Below are positions 15,410 to 23,372 of a stretch of 31,226 nt of DNA, in pieces; position 1 is the stretch's first letter; the number at the start of each line of letters is the position of its first letter. A model generated the notes under the pieces. The model was not told the DNA's origin. It saw nothing but the letters and a program-made list of their open reading frames with translations, and did no database searches. This DNA comes from Thermoplasmata archaeon (lineage in GTDB: Archaea; Thermoplasmatota; Thermoplasmata; Thermoplasmatales; GCA-001856825): positions 1-31,226 of the forward strand of contig JAKBNO010000054.1 in NCBI GenBank assembly GCA_021831005.1, given 5' to 3'. The translations under genes and the position numbers were made by a program.

Positions 15410-15644
15410 TTTGTTCACCCCTCTCACCCAGGTACATTGCCCCTAGCATGGCTGCAACGAGAAGGAAAGTGATTATCTCAAACGGGAGTAGGTATGTAGT
15501 GAACAGCGACTGGGTTATCCCAGGACTCGAACTTGTCCCAGTGTTCACAGGGATTACGCCGTTCGGGAATGCTCCGAACTGTATGAACGTCAGCATAAGC
15601 AGGAAGAGGAGTACGGAGAGCACCAGTGCAAACTTATTCCGCAT
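15396..15644 (-). CDS. nuoJ2: Complex I subunit J, C-terminal half (split NuoJ)
   Basis: An 82-aa protein with two hydrophobic helices: the N-terminal LVLSVLLFLLMLTFIQFG, then LLPFEIITFLLVAAMLGAMYL, which matches the last helix of NuoJ. The N-terminal three helices are in the preceding gene. Ribosome site GGAGGT is 7 bases before ATG 15644. A divided nuoJ also occurs in haloarchaea and other Thermoplasmata, so this is a conserved arrangement rather than a frameshift. Confidence 0.85.
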   Translation of the reverse strand: MRNKFALVLSVLLFLLMLTFIQFGAFPNGVIPVNTGTSSSPGITQSLFTTYLLPFEIITFLLVAAMLGAMYLGERGEQNGSI

Positions 15645-15876
15645 CTTGATACCTCCTTGAAAGCATAACTGAAGTCAGGAGCAGCGTGATTATTGCACCT
15701 GCATAAACGAGTATCTGGATGGCTGACATGAAGAAATTCTCGAGATAGAAGAATATCGCTGCAACGTCGAAGACGAGGAAGGTCAGCCAAAGCGAAGAGT
15801 GAAGTAGGTTCTTGCTGGATGCAGCTAGAAGAGCCGAGACGATTGCAACAAGAGAGAGTATGTAGAAGATGATCAT
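15634..15876 (-). CDS. nuoJ1: Complex I subunit J, N-terminal half (split NuoJ)
   Basis: With ATG 15876 it has 80 aa; the frame also opens at 15894, but GGGGGAGGAG lies right before ATG 15876. Three helices are visible, ending with FFMSAIQILVYAGAIITLLL, the conserved helix 3 of NuoJ that holds the pi-bulge. The last 11 bp overlap nuoJ2, so the two halves are made in coupled fashion. Confidence 0.87.
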   Translation of the reverse strand: MIIFYILSLVAIVSALLAASSKNLLHSSLWLTFLVFDVAAIFFYLENFFMSAIQILVYAGAIITLLLTSVMLSRRYQDAE

Positions 15877-16346
15877 TGTCTCTCCTCCCCCCACAACTCG
15901 ACCTCTTTCTTTCCCAGTTGTTCGGGCGTATACCTCGTGTTCTCTCTCACGAAATGAATTTCCTCGACATCCGCCTCAAGCGTGATCGCACCAGTCGGGC
16001 ATATCTCCTCGCAGAGATTGCAGTGGATGCAGGTTGAAACATCAACGCTCGGGTAGATCTCTCTCCTGTTCGGATATTTCTTGTCCGTTTCTGGCTTCTT
16101 AACGAAGTGGAAATCGACCATTCTTATCGTTCCGTTGGGGCAGATCTGTTCGCAGAGAGTACACCCAATGCACGTCTCAGTGTTCAGGTAAACCCTACCA
16201 GTCGTTCTCGCGGGGTACTCGAGCTTCTCCTCTGGTACCTGTCTTGTCACTTTGGGCTTGAAACCCTCAAGGAATATGGTCCAGATTCCCTTGATTATTC
16301 CTCCTATCCCCTGTAGGGGGCCGGGAGTCCCGTCGGCATCAGACAT
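15873..16346 (-). CDS. nuoI: Complex I subunit I, 2x[4Fe-4S] ferredoxin-like
   Basis: A 157-aa protein with two CxxCxxCxxxCP motifs: Cys59/62/65/69 and Cys106/109/112/116. These bind clusters N6a and N6b, which pass electrons to NuoB. The N-terminal amphipathic helix (IGGIIKGIWTIFLEGFKPK) anchors it to NuoH. The start ATG 16346 has GGGAGGTG upstream and abuts the nuoH stop. In complexes lacking NuoEFG this subunit is the likely entry point for electrons from ferredoxin or another donor. Confidence 0.95.
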   Translation of the reverse strand: MSDADGTPGPLQGIGGIIKGIWTIFLEGFKPKVTRQVPEEKLEYPARTTGRVYLNTETCIGCTLCEQICPNGTIRMVDFHFVKKPETDKKYPNRREIYPSVDVSTCIHCNLCEEICPTGAITLEADVEEIHFVRENTRYTPEQLGKKEVELWGEERQ

Positions 16347-17426
16347 TTAGAAAACACCTCCCGCAAAGAGTGCAAATCCAACGCTTATGAAGAGGTTGAC
16401 GATGCTCAGTGGAAGAAGGTACTTCCATCCCATGTTCAGGAACTGGTCCACCCTGACCCTGAACACCGATACCTGGATCAGGAGGAAGATGAGCATGAAA
16501 ACTCCAGCCTTGATTATCAGCCAGATCGTTCCAGGGAATATCGGTCCTTCCCAGCCTCCGAAATATATGGTAGCTATGACTAGAGACGCAAGTGCGGTAC
16601 CGGCAAAGCCACCCATGTAGAATATTCCGTACCTCATTCCGCTGTATTCAGTGGTATATCCGCTCACCAGTTCGCTTGCGCTCTCTGGAAGATCGAACGG
16701 TGGAAATACCTGTTTGCCGAGAACGGCTAGGAAGAAGATTATGAACCCAAGGAATTCAGGTACTACAAAGGGTATGTGTCTTTGAGCTATAACGATGTCT
16801 TGTGCATTGAAGCTCCCTGCAAGTATTATGACCGATATGAGGGAAATTAGCATCGGGACCTCGTAGCTCATATCCTGTGCTGCAGCCCTTAGGGCTCCCA
16901 GCATTCCATACTTGTTGTGAGAGGCAAGTCCTCCGATGATCTCGCCAATTGGCGAAATTATCATGGTCGCAACAAGGAAGAGGATTGTGTAGTTGAAATT
17001 GATGACCATCAGGTTCAACAGTGAGACATTCCCGAATGGTATGATCATGAATCCGATGACCACGGGAGTGAAGACGAGGTATGGTGCCACCCTGTAAGCG
17101 GTTTTGTCGGCTGCGGTCGGAATAATGTCCTGTTTCTGGATGAGTTTGAAAACGTCCGCGATGAGCTGAAGAGATCCCCAGGGTCCGAGCCTGTTAGGTC
17201 CGATTCTGTTCTGGACGTCAGCCATATACTTTCTGAAGACGTAGACGAGGATGACCACCACCAGCATTGCCAGGGCGAACACCAGTATCACTTCGACAAC
17301 GGCGACGATCAGGTACGCTATCCAGAGGCCGATGGGATAACCATGTGATGCGAATGGCACGAAATCTATGTGAAGGAATTTCAGTATTCCATAGAGGATA
17401 CTCATAAGGAAGAAGAATAGATTCAT
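16347..17426 (-). CDS. nuoH: Complex I subunit H (quinone-site membrane subunit)
   Basis: A 359-aa protein with about eight helices and the family signatures NRIGPNRLGPWG in the first cytoplasmic loop and DLPESASELVSGY in the acidic loop that forms part of the quinone cavity and E-channel. The ATG overlaps the nuoD stop by 4 bp (ATGA). Confidence 0.95.
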   Translation of the reverse strand: MNLFFFLMSILYGILKFLHIDFVPFASHGYPIGLWIAYLIVAVVEVILVFALAMLVVVILVYVFRKYMADVQNRIGPNRLGPWGSLQLIADVFKLIQKQDIIPTAADKTAYRVAPYLVFTPVVIGFMIIPFGNVSLLNLMVINFNYTILFLVATMIISPIGEIIGGLASHNKYGMLGALRAAAQDMSYEVPMLISLISVIILAGSFNAQDIVIAQRHIPFVVPEFLGFIIFFLAVLGKQVFPPFDLPESASELVSGYTTEYSGMRYGIFYMGGFAGTALASLVIATIYFGGWEGPIFPGTIWLIIKAGVFMLIFLLIQVSVFRVRVDQFLNMGWKYLLPLSIVNLFISVGFALFAGGVF

Positions 17427-18529
17427 CTATCCACCTCCCCGAACACAGGGTCCATGGAACTCAGTGTAGCGGTCATGTCAGCGATCTTGTATCCGATAAG
17501 CATTGCCGGAGCTGCCGATAGGTTGGCAAAACTCGGGCTCCTGATCCTAAATCTGTATGGAATAGCAGAACCGTCTCCAACCAGGTAGATGCCAAACTCC
17601 CCCTTCGGGGATTCCGTTGGAATGTAAGACTCACCTGTTGCCTTTATCCTGACGAGCATAGGCTTCGAATATTTCTTGTTGTAGAAATCGCCCGCAGGCA
17701 ACTTGTCGAGGACCTGTGCGACTATCCTTGCGCTCTGGTGCATCTCCTCTATCCGGACTAGCATCCTCGCATACACATCCCCGGCCTGTTGTGACGGGAC
17801 GTCGAAATTGATCTGGTCGTAGTGGAGGTATGGTTTGTTCTTTCTCAGGTCCCACTTCTTGCCAGCAGCCCTGAGCATCGGGCCGGTTACGCCATATGAA
17901 ATTGTGTCATCAAGGCCGAGCTTCCCCGTTCCCTTTGTTCTGGCAACGTAGACGTAGCTCTTCTTGAATATGTTCTCTATTTCAGTCAGATTCTTATCGA
18001 AATCGGACAGCCACGTCTTTATCATCTCCAATGATTTTGGAGTGACGTCGGAATAGACTCCACCGATTGCGAAATAATTGTAGAGCAGTCTGCTCCCTGT
18101 TATTTCATCTAGAATTCTGAATACCTTTTCCCTCTCCCTGAAACAGTAGAAGAATGGAGAGAGCATTCCCATATCGAGTCCGTGTGTGCCGAGCCAGATA
18201 AAGTGCGATGCAATCCTGTTCAGTTCGACCATCATCATTCTGATCCAAAGGGCACGGTCTGGAACCTGAACGTCCATCAGCTTTTCCGCGGACAGAACAA
18301 AGCCGAGCTCCATATTGAGGGCGGCCGCATAATCGAGTCTATCGACGTAGATCTGTGCCTTTGGGTAATAACCCATTTCTGATAGTTTTTCTGCATTTCT
18401 GTGAAGGTATCCAATGATGGGTTGCGCGTCAACTATGACCTCTCCATCCAGTTTCACCTTGACCCTCAACACTCCATGCGTAGACGGATGCTGTGGACCA
18501 AAGTTGACTTCCACAATCTTGTCTTGCAT
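17423..18529 (-). CDS. nuoD: Complex I subunit D (49-kDa type)
   Basis: From ATG 18529 the protein has 368 aa. It opens with VNFGPQHPSTHGVLR, has GPMLRAAG in the middle, and ends DPVFGEVDR, the complex I replacement of the hydrogenase CxxC. It forms the quinone site with NuoB. The frame is open for 36 more codons upstream, but that part lies inside nuoC and has no homology to NuoD; GGAGGGG 8 bases before ATG 18529 decides the start. NuoC and NuoD are separate here, not fused. Confidence 0.94.
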   Translation of the reverse strand: MQDKIVEVNFGPQHPSTHGVLRVKVKLDGEVIVDAQPIIGYLHRNAEKLSEMGYYPKAQIYVDRLDYAAALNMELGFVLSAEKLMDVQVPDRALWIRMMMVELNRIASHFIWLGTHGLDMGMLSPFFYCFREREKVFRILDEITGSRLLYNYFAIGGVYSDVTPKSLEMIKTWLSDFDKNLTEIENIFKKSYVYVARTKGTGKLGLDDTISYGVTGPMLRAAGKKWDLRKNKPYLHYDQINFDVPSQQAGDVYARMLVRIEEMHQSARIVAQVLDKLPAGDFYNKKYSKPMLVRIKATGESYIPTESPKGEFGIYLVGDGSAIPYRFRIRSPSFANLSAAPAMLIGYKIADMTATLSSMDPVFGEVDR

Positions 18530-18530
18530 C

Positions 18531-18986
18531 TCAGTACCCCTCCTTTTTCTCGAATGAGACACTATCATATCCGTCTTCCTTGAGGTTGACGTACTGCTTC
18601 TTTTCCATAGGATAGTCCTTGCGGAGTGGATGTCCAACCCAACCCTCTGCCAGCAAGATTCTCTTGAGATTCGGATGACCGTTGAACTTTATTCCTAAAA
18701 GATCCCACGTCTCTCTTTCATGCCAGTTCGCGCCTTTCCACAGAGACGTCACTGAATCTATTTCACCATCCGTCTTCGCTTTGACAACGAGCCTTTCCCC
18801 GCTCTTTGAAGATAGCAGATGATAGACCACCTCCAGGTGATCCTTGTAATCTATTCCAGTGATCATCAGCAGATAGTCGAAACCCTCATCCTTCTTTTCC
18901 TTGAGAAACTGAAGGATGTTCTCCTTTGCAACGTAGATGATCTTCACTCCGTCTTTGGAGGAAGCCTCACTCTCGACAGGTATCAA
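18531..18986 (-). CDS. nuoC: Complex I subunit C (30-kDa type)
   Basis: A 151-aa peripheral subunit with the family core SVTSLWKGANWHERETWDLLG and LKRILLAEGWVGHPLRKDYP. It binds NuoD at the base of the peripheral arm. The start is TTG 18986, whose TTGA overlaps the nuoB stop, with AAGGTGA 5 bases upstream. Confidence 0.93.
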   Translation of the reverse strand: MIPVESEASSKDGVKIIYVAKENILQFLKEKKDEGFDYLLMITGIDYKDHLEVVYHLLSSKSGERLVVKAKTDGEIDSVTSLWKGANWHERETWDLLGIKFNGHPNLKRILLAEGWVGHPLRKDYPMEKKQYVNLKEDGYDSVSFEKKEGY

Positions 18987-19441
18987 TGTTTCACCTTACC
19001 ATCCGCGATCCTGTCTTGTAGGAGCTTCAGAGCCTTTATCAGTGATTCTGGCCTTGGGGGGCACCCATATATGTAGACATCCACAGGTACAACCTGGTCC
19101 ACTCCATCCACCACGGAATAACCTCTGACGTACGGCCCACCAGCGGATGCACAGGCTCCCATGGAAATAACAAATTTCGGGAATGCCATTTGATCATAAA
19201 GTCTCCTTACCCTCGGTGCCATCTTCTTTGTAACGGTGCCAGAAACTATCATGAGATCCGAGTGTCTGGGAGAATCCCTGAACACATCCGACCCAAATCT
19301 TGCCCAGTCGTAATCGGAACCCATAGCGCTCATCATTTCCAGAGCGCAGCACGCGAGTCCAAACGTGAACGGCCAGAGTGATTTTCCCGTACCCCACCTG
19401 AGTGCCTCGTCGAGCGTTGTAACGAGAATATTATCAGACAC
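18983..19441 (-). CDS. nuoB: Complex I subunit B (PSST, cluster N2)
   Basis: A 152-aa subunit that binds the terminal [4Fe-4S] cluster N2. The cluster Cys are the tandem pair in GLACCALEM (31, 32), GACASAGG (97) and YGCPPRPE (127). It passes electrons to quinone together with NuoD. The start is GTG 19441, with GAGGTGG upstream, and overlaps nuoA by 8 bp. Confidence 0.95.
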   Translation of the reverse strand: MSDNILVTTLDEALRWGTGKSLWPFTFGLACCALEMMSAMGSDYDWARFGSDVFRDSPRHSDLMIVSGTVTKKMAPRVRRLYDQMAFPKFVISMGACASAGGPYVRGYSVVDGVDQVVPVDVYIYGCPPRPESLIKALKLLQDRIADGKVKH

Positions 19442-19802
19442 TTGACCACCTCATATATCCTTTCTTTGAAGCGTAAAATAGTCCACCAAGCAACACCGCG
19501 ATAAACAGGACGACGTCTAGGAATATTCCAGCTCCAAGTGCCCTTACCGATCCGGCCCAAGGGAGGAGGAGAACGAAGTCCACGTCAAAAACGACGAATG
19601 CCATTATGAAGAAGTAGTACTGTATTGGAAGGGGCGACTGGAAGTCACCTACGGATACCTCTCCGCATTCGTAGGTGTCGTGTGTGTATCTGCCGTACGA
19701 TTTTGGCGAGAAATGATGCGCCGTTCCGAGTAGTATCGCGATAATTATAGGTACAATAATGACTGCCAGAGCAAGGGCAGCCAGTTCAGGGGTCATGCTC
19801 AT
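19434..19802 (-). CDS. nuoA: Complex I subunit A; first gene of the nuo operon
   Basis: A 122-aa protein with three helices. YECGEVSVGD carries the conserved loop next to the quinone site, and FFIMAFVVFDVDFVLLLPWA is the highly conserved second helix with its acidic residues. ATG 19802 lies about 26 bp from a TATA box, predicting a leaderless mRNA; ATG 19796, two codons in, is possible. It heads a chain of twelve nuo genes plus two small ones, nearly all overlapping. Confidence 0.94.
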   Translation of the reverse strand: MSMTPELAALALAVIIVPIIIAILLGTAHHFSPKSYGRYTHDTYECGEVSVGDFQSPLPIQYYFFIMAFVVFDVDFVLLLPWAGSVRALGAGIFLDVVLFIAVLLGGLFYASKKGYMRWSSV

Positions 19803-19823
19803 CCATACATAAGTGATTTATCA

Positions 19824-19832
19824 AATTTATAT
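19824..19832 (-). promoter_or_regulatory. TATA box of the nuo operon
   Basis: Minus-strand ATATAAATT, about 26 bp upstream of the nuoA ATG at 19802. It sits in the 58-bp gap after the sdhB stop, so nuo can be transcribed apart from sdh. Confidence 0.6.
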
Positions 19833-19860
19833 GTTGTCAAAGTTTCGTTACGGTTAAGTG

Positions 19861-20664
19861 TTAAGAAACCCCTGAAACAGACTTTCTCTCCGGACCTTTT
19901 GTCGCTTCTTTTTGCTTGTACTTGACAAACGAGTTCGAGGTCAATAATTGTCGAAGCAATTGGACTCCGAGTGCCGGGTCTACTCCCTTGGGACACACCT
20001 CCGAACACGCTCCCGAGAAGTGGCATCTCCACACCCCGTGTTTCGAGTCGAGAACGTTCAGTCTCTCGTTGAATCCCATGTCTCTGTTGTCTGTTATGTA
20101 TCTGTATCCCTGAGCCAGTGACTGGGGTCCGAGATAGAGTTCGTCGGTTGCATTCGTGGGGCATGCTGACAGACACATTCCGCAGAGTATGCAGTCCGTG
20201 AACATCGCATACTCTTCGCGCTGTTCCGGAGTCTGAATGAATTCGCTCTTCGGTTCCTCCTCTTCCCTGATAATGTACGGCTTGACAGATCCATGATTCC
20301 TGAAGAGTTTAGAGAGGTCTGGAACGAGGTCCTTCACTATGGGATAATTGCCCATCGGGTCAACCTTTATCAGGTCCTTGTTTAGTTCAAGAATCTGTGT
20401 CTGGCACGCCAATTGCTCCTTTCCGTTTATGATCATTCCGCACGACCCGCATATCCCCATCCTGCAGGAATATCTCGCAGAGACTGAATGGTCGAGGTGC
20501 TCCTTGATGTACAGTATTCCATCGAGGACGGTCATACCCATCTGCACAGGTACCTTATACTCCATGTACTTCGCGAGTTCTCTCTTTTCCGGATCATATC
20601 TTCTCACCCGGAACGTGACAGTCTTCAAGACTTCCCCAAATCCTTTCAGCGCTATCTCTTGCAT
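19861..20664 (-). CDS. sdhB: Succinate dehydrogenase/fumarate reductase iron-sulfur subunit (complex II copy 1)
   Basis: A 267-aa three-cluster subunit. Cys67, 72, 75 and 87 bind [2Fe-2S]; Cys158, 161, 164 and 224 fit [4Fe-4S]; Cys168, 214 and 220 fit [3Fe-4S], the classical succinate:quinone pattern. It relays electrons from SdhA FADH2 to the membrane anchors. GGAGGAGGA is a strong ribosome site before ATG 20664, one base after the sdhD stop. The last gene of the sdhA-C-D-B operon. Confidence 0.93.
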   Translation of the reverse strand: MQEIALKGFGEVLKTVTFRVRRYDPEKRELAKYMEYKVPVQMGMTVLDGILYIKEHLDHSVSARYSCRMGICGSCGMIINGKEQLACQTQILELNKDLIKVDPMGNYPIVKDLVPDLSKLFRNHGSVKPYIIREEEEPKSEFIQTPEQREEYAMFTDCILCGMCLSACPTNATDELYLGPQSLAQGYRYITDNRDMGFNERLNVLDSKHGVWRCHFSGACSEVCPKGVDPALGVQLLRQLLTSNSFVKYKQKEATKGPERKSVSGVS

Positions 20665-20665
20665 A

Positions 20666-21070
20666 TCAGATTCCTCCTCCGTTGAGCATCACTACTATTG
20701 TGTTGGACCCGTAGATGAAAATGATCAGAGCGACGATGAGCATTGAATAAGTTATGATCTTCTCACTCGTACCTCCCGGAAATTGTTCGGACAGTATGAC
20801 TCTGAATCCGTTGAAGACGTGGAACACAAGGAATGTCAGGAGTAGTTCGAAGACCGATCCCCAAGCCAATGAAGTGTAGACGGCCTTGACGCTATAGTAA
20901 TTGAGCGTTCCTCCGATGAGGGTGTGTGCACCACTCGAACTGTTGTAGAGGTAGAGTATCTTGTCCGAGGTGGGAGCTAGCGCACTGATCGCAAGAAAAT
21001 GCATCGATCCAAAAACGAGTATGAGAAGGCCCGTCATGTACTGTAAGAACATTATCCGTGACTCTCTCAC
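20666..21070 (-). CDS. sdhD: Succinate dehydrogenase membrane anchor D
   Basis: A 134-aa protein with three helices. SMHFLAISA (His24) and FLVFHVFNGFRVIL (His84) are the anchor-type segments: the second resembles the HxxNGxR quinone/haem motif of SdhC/D proteins. The start is GTG 21070, with GGTGATC just upstream and GTGA overlap with the sdhC stop; ATG 21052 is possible. It pairs with the following 150-aa SdhC to make a two-protein, probably haem-bearing anchor. Confidence 0.8.
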   Translation of the reverse strand: MRESRIMFLQYMTGLLILVFGSMHFLAISALAPTSDKILYLYNSSSGAHTLIGGTLNYYSVKAVYTSLAWGSVFELLLTFLVFHVFNGFRVILSEQFPGGTSEKIITYSMLIVALIIFIYGSNTIVVMLNGGGI

Positions 21071-21519
21071 AGGATCACCCCCGTGAAGATGAAATAGATA
21101 CCTATTGCGCTAATGATTATCATGAGGACCCCAAGCAGTATCTTGAGGACGTTGTTCAATCCCTTGAGTGATTTCGGTCTGTACGGAAATTCTGGTCTGT
21201 ATGGTTTCGGAAGCATCAGTCCGTTTTCAACTATCGTGAGCCTTATGCCATTAAGGGCGTGATATACTGCGACCAGCAGAACGCCCGACAGGATGAACGG
21301 ACCGAAATGCGGTCCGAATGGATAGTCAAGGAAGACCATGAGTGAGTTCCAGGTAATCGGGCCATCCAGGATGTGGGATGTCTCCCACACGTGAGCTATC
21401 AGATAGAACCCCAGAATTATTCCCGTCAGCCTGTGAAGAGAATACATCCATCTGTCCGTCCCGTACCTGAATGGGTTGAACCACGAAATCCAGCCTTTCT
21501 TGTTTTCTATTGTCATCAT
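21067..21519 (-). CDS. sdhC: Succinate dehydrogenase cytochrome b-type anchor C
   Basis: A 150-aa protein with three helices. SLHRLTGIILGFYLIAH (His29, His43) and VYHALNGIRL (His87) match the SdhC signature for haem b and quinone binding. Tandem ATG codons at 21519 and 21516; the ribosome site GAGGTGA ends one base before the first, so the second is the likelier start. It overlaps nothing but sits 6 bases from the sdhA stop. Confidence 0.87.
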   Translation of the reverse strand: MMTIENKKGWISWFNPFRYGTDRWMYSLHRLTGIILGFYLIAHVWETSHILDGPITWNSLMVFLDYPFGPHFGPFILSGVLLVAVYHALNGIRLTIVENGLMLPKPYRPEFPYRPKSLKGLNNVLKILLGVLMIIISAIGIYFIFTGVIL

Positions 21520-21525
21520 TTCACC

Positions 21526-23241
21526 TCAATATACCCTCGGCTCTGGTTTCCATTTGGTGAGCGTTACTGGACGGTAAGTTATACTCAACTTGCCACCAAC
21601 TCTCTTCGCAATCGTGTGCTTGAGATAGTTGTCGTCATCCCTCTTTGGATAATCCGTCCTGAAGTGGGAACCCCTGCTCTCTTTCCTCTCGAGAGCGCTG
21701 TTCACAACAACTTCAGCGAGTTCGACCAGGTTCTTCATTTCCAGTGAAGCGATCAGGTTCTGGTTGTACACATTCCCCTTTTCTGAGATCGAAATCTTCT
21801 TGCTTCTCTCGATGAGCCCCCTTATTATTCTCAACCCATCCGTGAGGTCCTTCTCGTTCCTGAAAACATAAGCGTCCTTGTCCATGGTCGTCCAGAGGTC
21901 TCTCTTGATATCGTAGGGGTCGTTATCTCCCGTATCTTTGTATGCGCTTGAAATGAAGTTCTCTGCATTCAGTTTCTCTCCCTCTGGAAGATTGTTGGAA
22001 CTGCTGTCTGATAACAACCACTTTGCAGAATCTTCTCCGGTTACCTTTCCGAACACAACGCATTCGCTGGTTGAGTTCGCTCCGAGTCTGTTTGAACCGT
22101 GAACCGAGAGACACGCCGTCTCTCCGGCAGCCCATAGTCCCGTTACTCCAGTGAAGCCGGTGCGAGTGACATCTATCCCACCCATGGTGTAATGTGCAGA
22201 TGGCCTCACGGGCAAAGGAGAATCAACGGGATCTAACCCGACGTAATGGTTTCCGATCTCTCTCACCTGGGATAATTTTTCCTTAATCTTTTCAGCTCCA
22301 ATCTCGGAGAAATCCAAGAGAAGATAATCGAGTCCGTTTGGTCCCTTGAATCCTTTCCCGTCTAGAATCTCCGTCATCATGCTTCTGGAAACGATGTCCC
22401 TCGGGGCAAGGTCTTTTTTTGTCGGAGCATATTTCTCCATGAACCTCTCTCCCTTTGCGTTCCTCAGAATGCCACCATCACCCCTCACTCCCTCGGTGAT
22501 CAGTATCCCTGAGGGTACCAATCCAGTCGGATGGAACTGAACGAATTCGATGTCCTTGAGGTTCATTCCCTGTCTCAGGGCAATCGCTAGTCCATCGCCG
22601 GTAACTAGGTGCGAATAGGTCGTGTAACCGTACAACCTTCCAAGACCACCGGTAGCAATTATTCCTGCTCTTGCCTTGAATATCCTAATCTGTCCTGTCG
22701 GGATATCGAATGCCATCACTCCCTTGAACTTGTTGTTCTCGATTATGAAATCATAAACGAATTGCTCGTGGAACTTGTCAACGTTCCCGTATTTCAGCAT
22801 GGTATCGTAGAGTGTGTGAACCTCGTAGAATCCAGTCCTGTCTGCAGCGAATGTAGCACGGGGATAGGAGTGACCTCCGAAAGGTCTCTGTGCGATCCTT
22901 CCGTCGTCTCTCCTTGCCCAAGGAATTCCCCAGTGTTCGAGCTCCAGTATGTCGATCGGAGATTGTCTTACAAAAAATTCGACAATGTCCTGGTCACACA
23001 AGTAGTCCGATCCTTTCACCGTATCGTAAGCGTGAAGGTCAAAGGAATCTCCCTCATCCGTGTAAAGAACTGCGGCAGATCCACCTTCGGCCGATATCGA
23101 ATGCGGCCTCATCAACTGATTCTTTGCAATAATGGCAATCCGTAATTTTCCCTTACTGACTCTTGCAGCCTCGATGGTTGCCCTGAGCCCTGCTAGTCCG
23201 GAACCAACTATGATTAAATCGTAATCAAAGACTTCGACCAA
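21526..23241 (-). CDS. sdhA: Succinate dehydrogenase/fumarate reductase flavoprotein subunit (complex II copy 1)
   Basis: A 571-aa flavoprotein oxidising succinate or reducing fumarate. The dinucleotide fold reads IVGSGLAGLRA; RPHSISAEGG contains His47, the residue that carries FAD covalently; QFHPTGL, EGVRGDGGILRN, HYTMGGI and KESRGSHFRTDYP are the active-site blocks. The start is TTG 23241 with GGAG 6 bases upstream. First gene of sdhA-C-D-B. Its sequence differs strongly from the other flavoprotein in the window (25012-26760), so the two are not recent duplicates. Confidence 0.93.
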   Translation of the reverse strand: MVEVFDYDLIIVGSGLAGLRATIEAARVSKGKLRIAIIAKNQLMRPHSISAEGGSAAVLYTDEGDSFDLHAYDTVKGSDYLCDQDIVEFFVRQSPIDILELEHWGIPWARRDDGRIAQRPFGGHSYPRATFAADRTGFYEVHTLYDTMLKYGNVDKFHEQFVYDFIIENNKFKGVMAFDIPTGQIRIFKARAGIIATGGLGRLYGYTTYSHLVTGDGLAIALRQGMNLKDIEFVQFHPTGLVPSGILITEGVRGDGGILRNAKGERFMEKYAPTKKDLAPRDIVSRSMMTEILDGKGFKGPNGLDYLLLDFSEIGAEKIKEKLSQVREIGNHYVGLDPVDSPLPVRPSAHYTMGGIDVTRTGFTGVTGLWAAGETACLSVHGSNRLGANSTSECVVFGKVTGEDSAKWLLSDSSSNNLPEGEKLNAENFISSAYKDTGDNDPYDIKRDLWTTMDKDAYVFRNEKDLTDGLRIIRGLIERSKKISISEKGNVYNQNLIASLEMKNLVELAEVVVNSALERKESRGSHFRTDYPKRDDDNYLKHTIAKRVGGKLSITYRPVTLTKWKPEPRVY

Positions 23242-23271
23242 ATAGATCTCCAGTAAGAAAGTGCATGACGC

Positions 23272-23312
23272 TATAAAAATTAAATTCCCTATTTAGTATA
23301 ATAAACTAAATT
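23272..23312 (-). promoter_or_regulatory. Promoter region of sdhA-C-D-B with inverted repeat
   Basis: Two AT elements are present on the minus strand. TTTTTATA (23272-23279) lies about 35 bp before the TTG start. ATTTAGT (23291-23297) and ACTAAAT (23305-23311) form a perfect 7-bp inverted repeat with a 7-base spacer, and the TATACTAAATAGGG read on the minus strand may itself be a TATA element giving a leader of about 27 nt that includes the GGAG site. Confidence 0.45.
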
Positions 23313-23339
23313 AGGAGAACCTAAGACAAGAATATAGAG

Positions 23340-23346
23340 AAAAAAA
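23340..23346 (-). terminator. Oligo-T terminator after the second complex II operon
   Basis: Seven T on the minus strand, 27 bp after the stop of the 56-aa gene and before the sdhA promoter. Archaeal termination commonly uses such T-runs without a hairpin. Confidence 0.45.
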
Positions 23347-23372
23347 TCTATTCTTACCTCCTTTTCACCGAA

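Noticed and set aside
18530..18637. 36-codon N-terminal extension of nuoD
   Set aside because: It lies inside nuoC, has no NuoD homology, and the ribosome site GGAGGGG points to ATG 18529.
19799..20176. 125-codon minus-strand ORF upstream of nuoA
   Set aside because: It is an out-of-frame shadow of sdhB, which carries all expected cluster Cys.
22609..23145. 178-codon plus-strand ORF opposite sdhA
   Set aside because: Antisense shadow of a clear flavoprotein; no promoter, ribosome site or recognisable domain.
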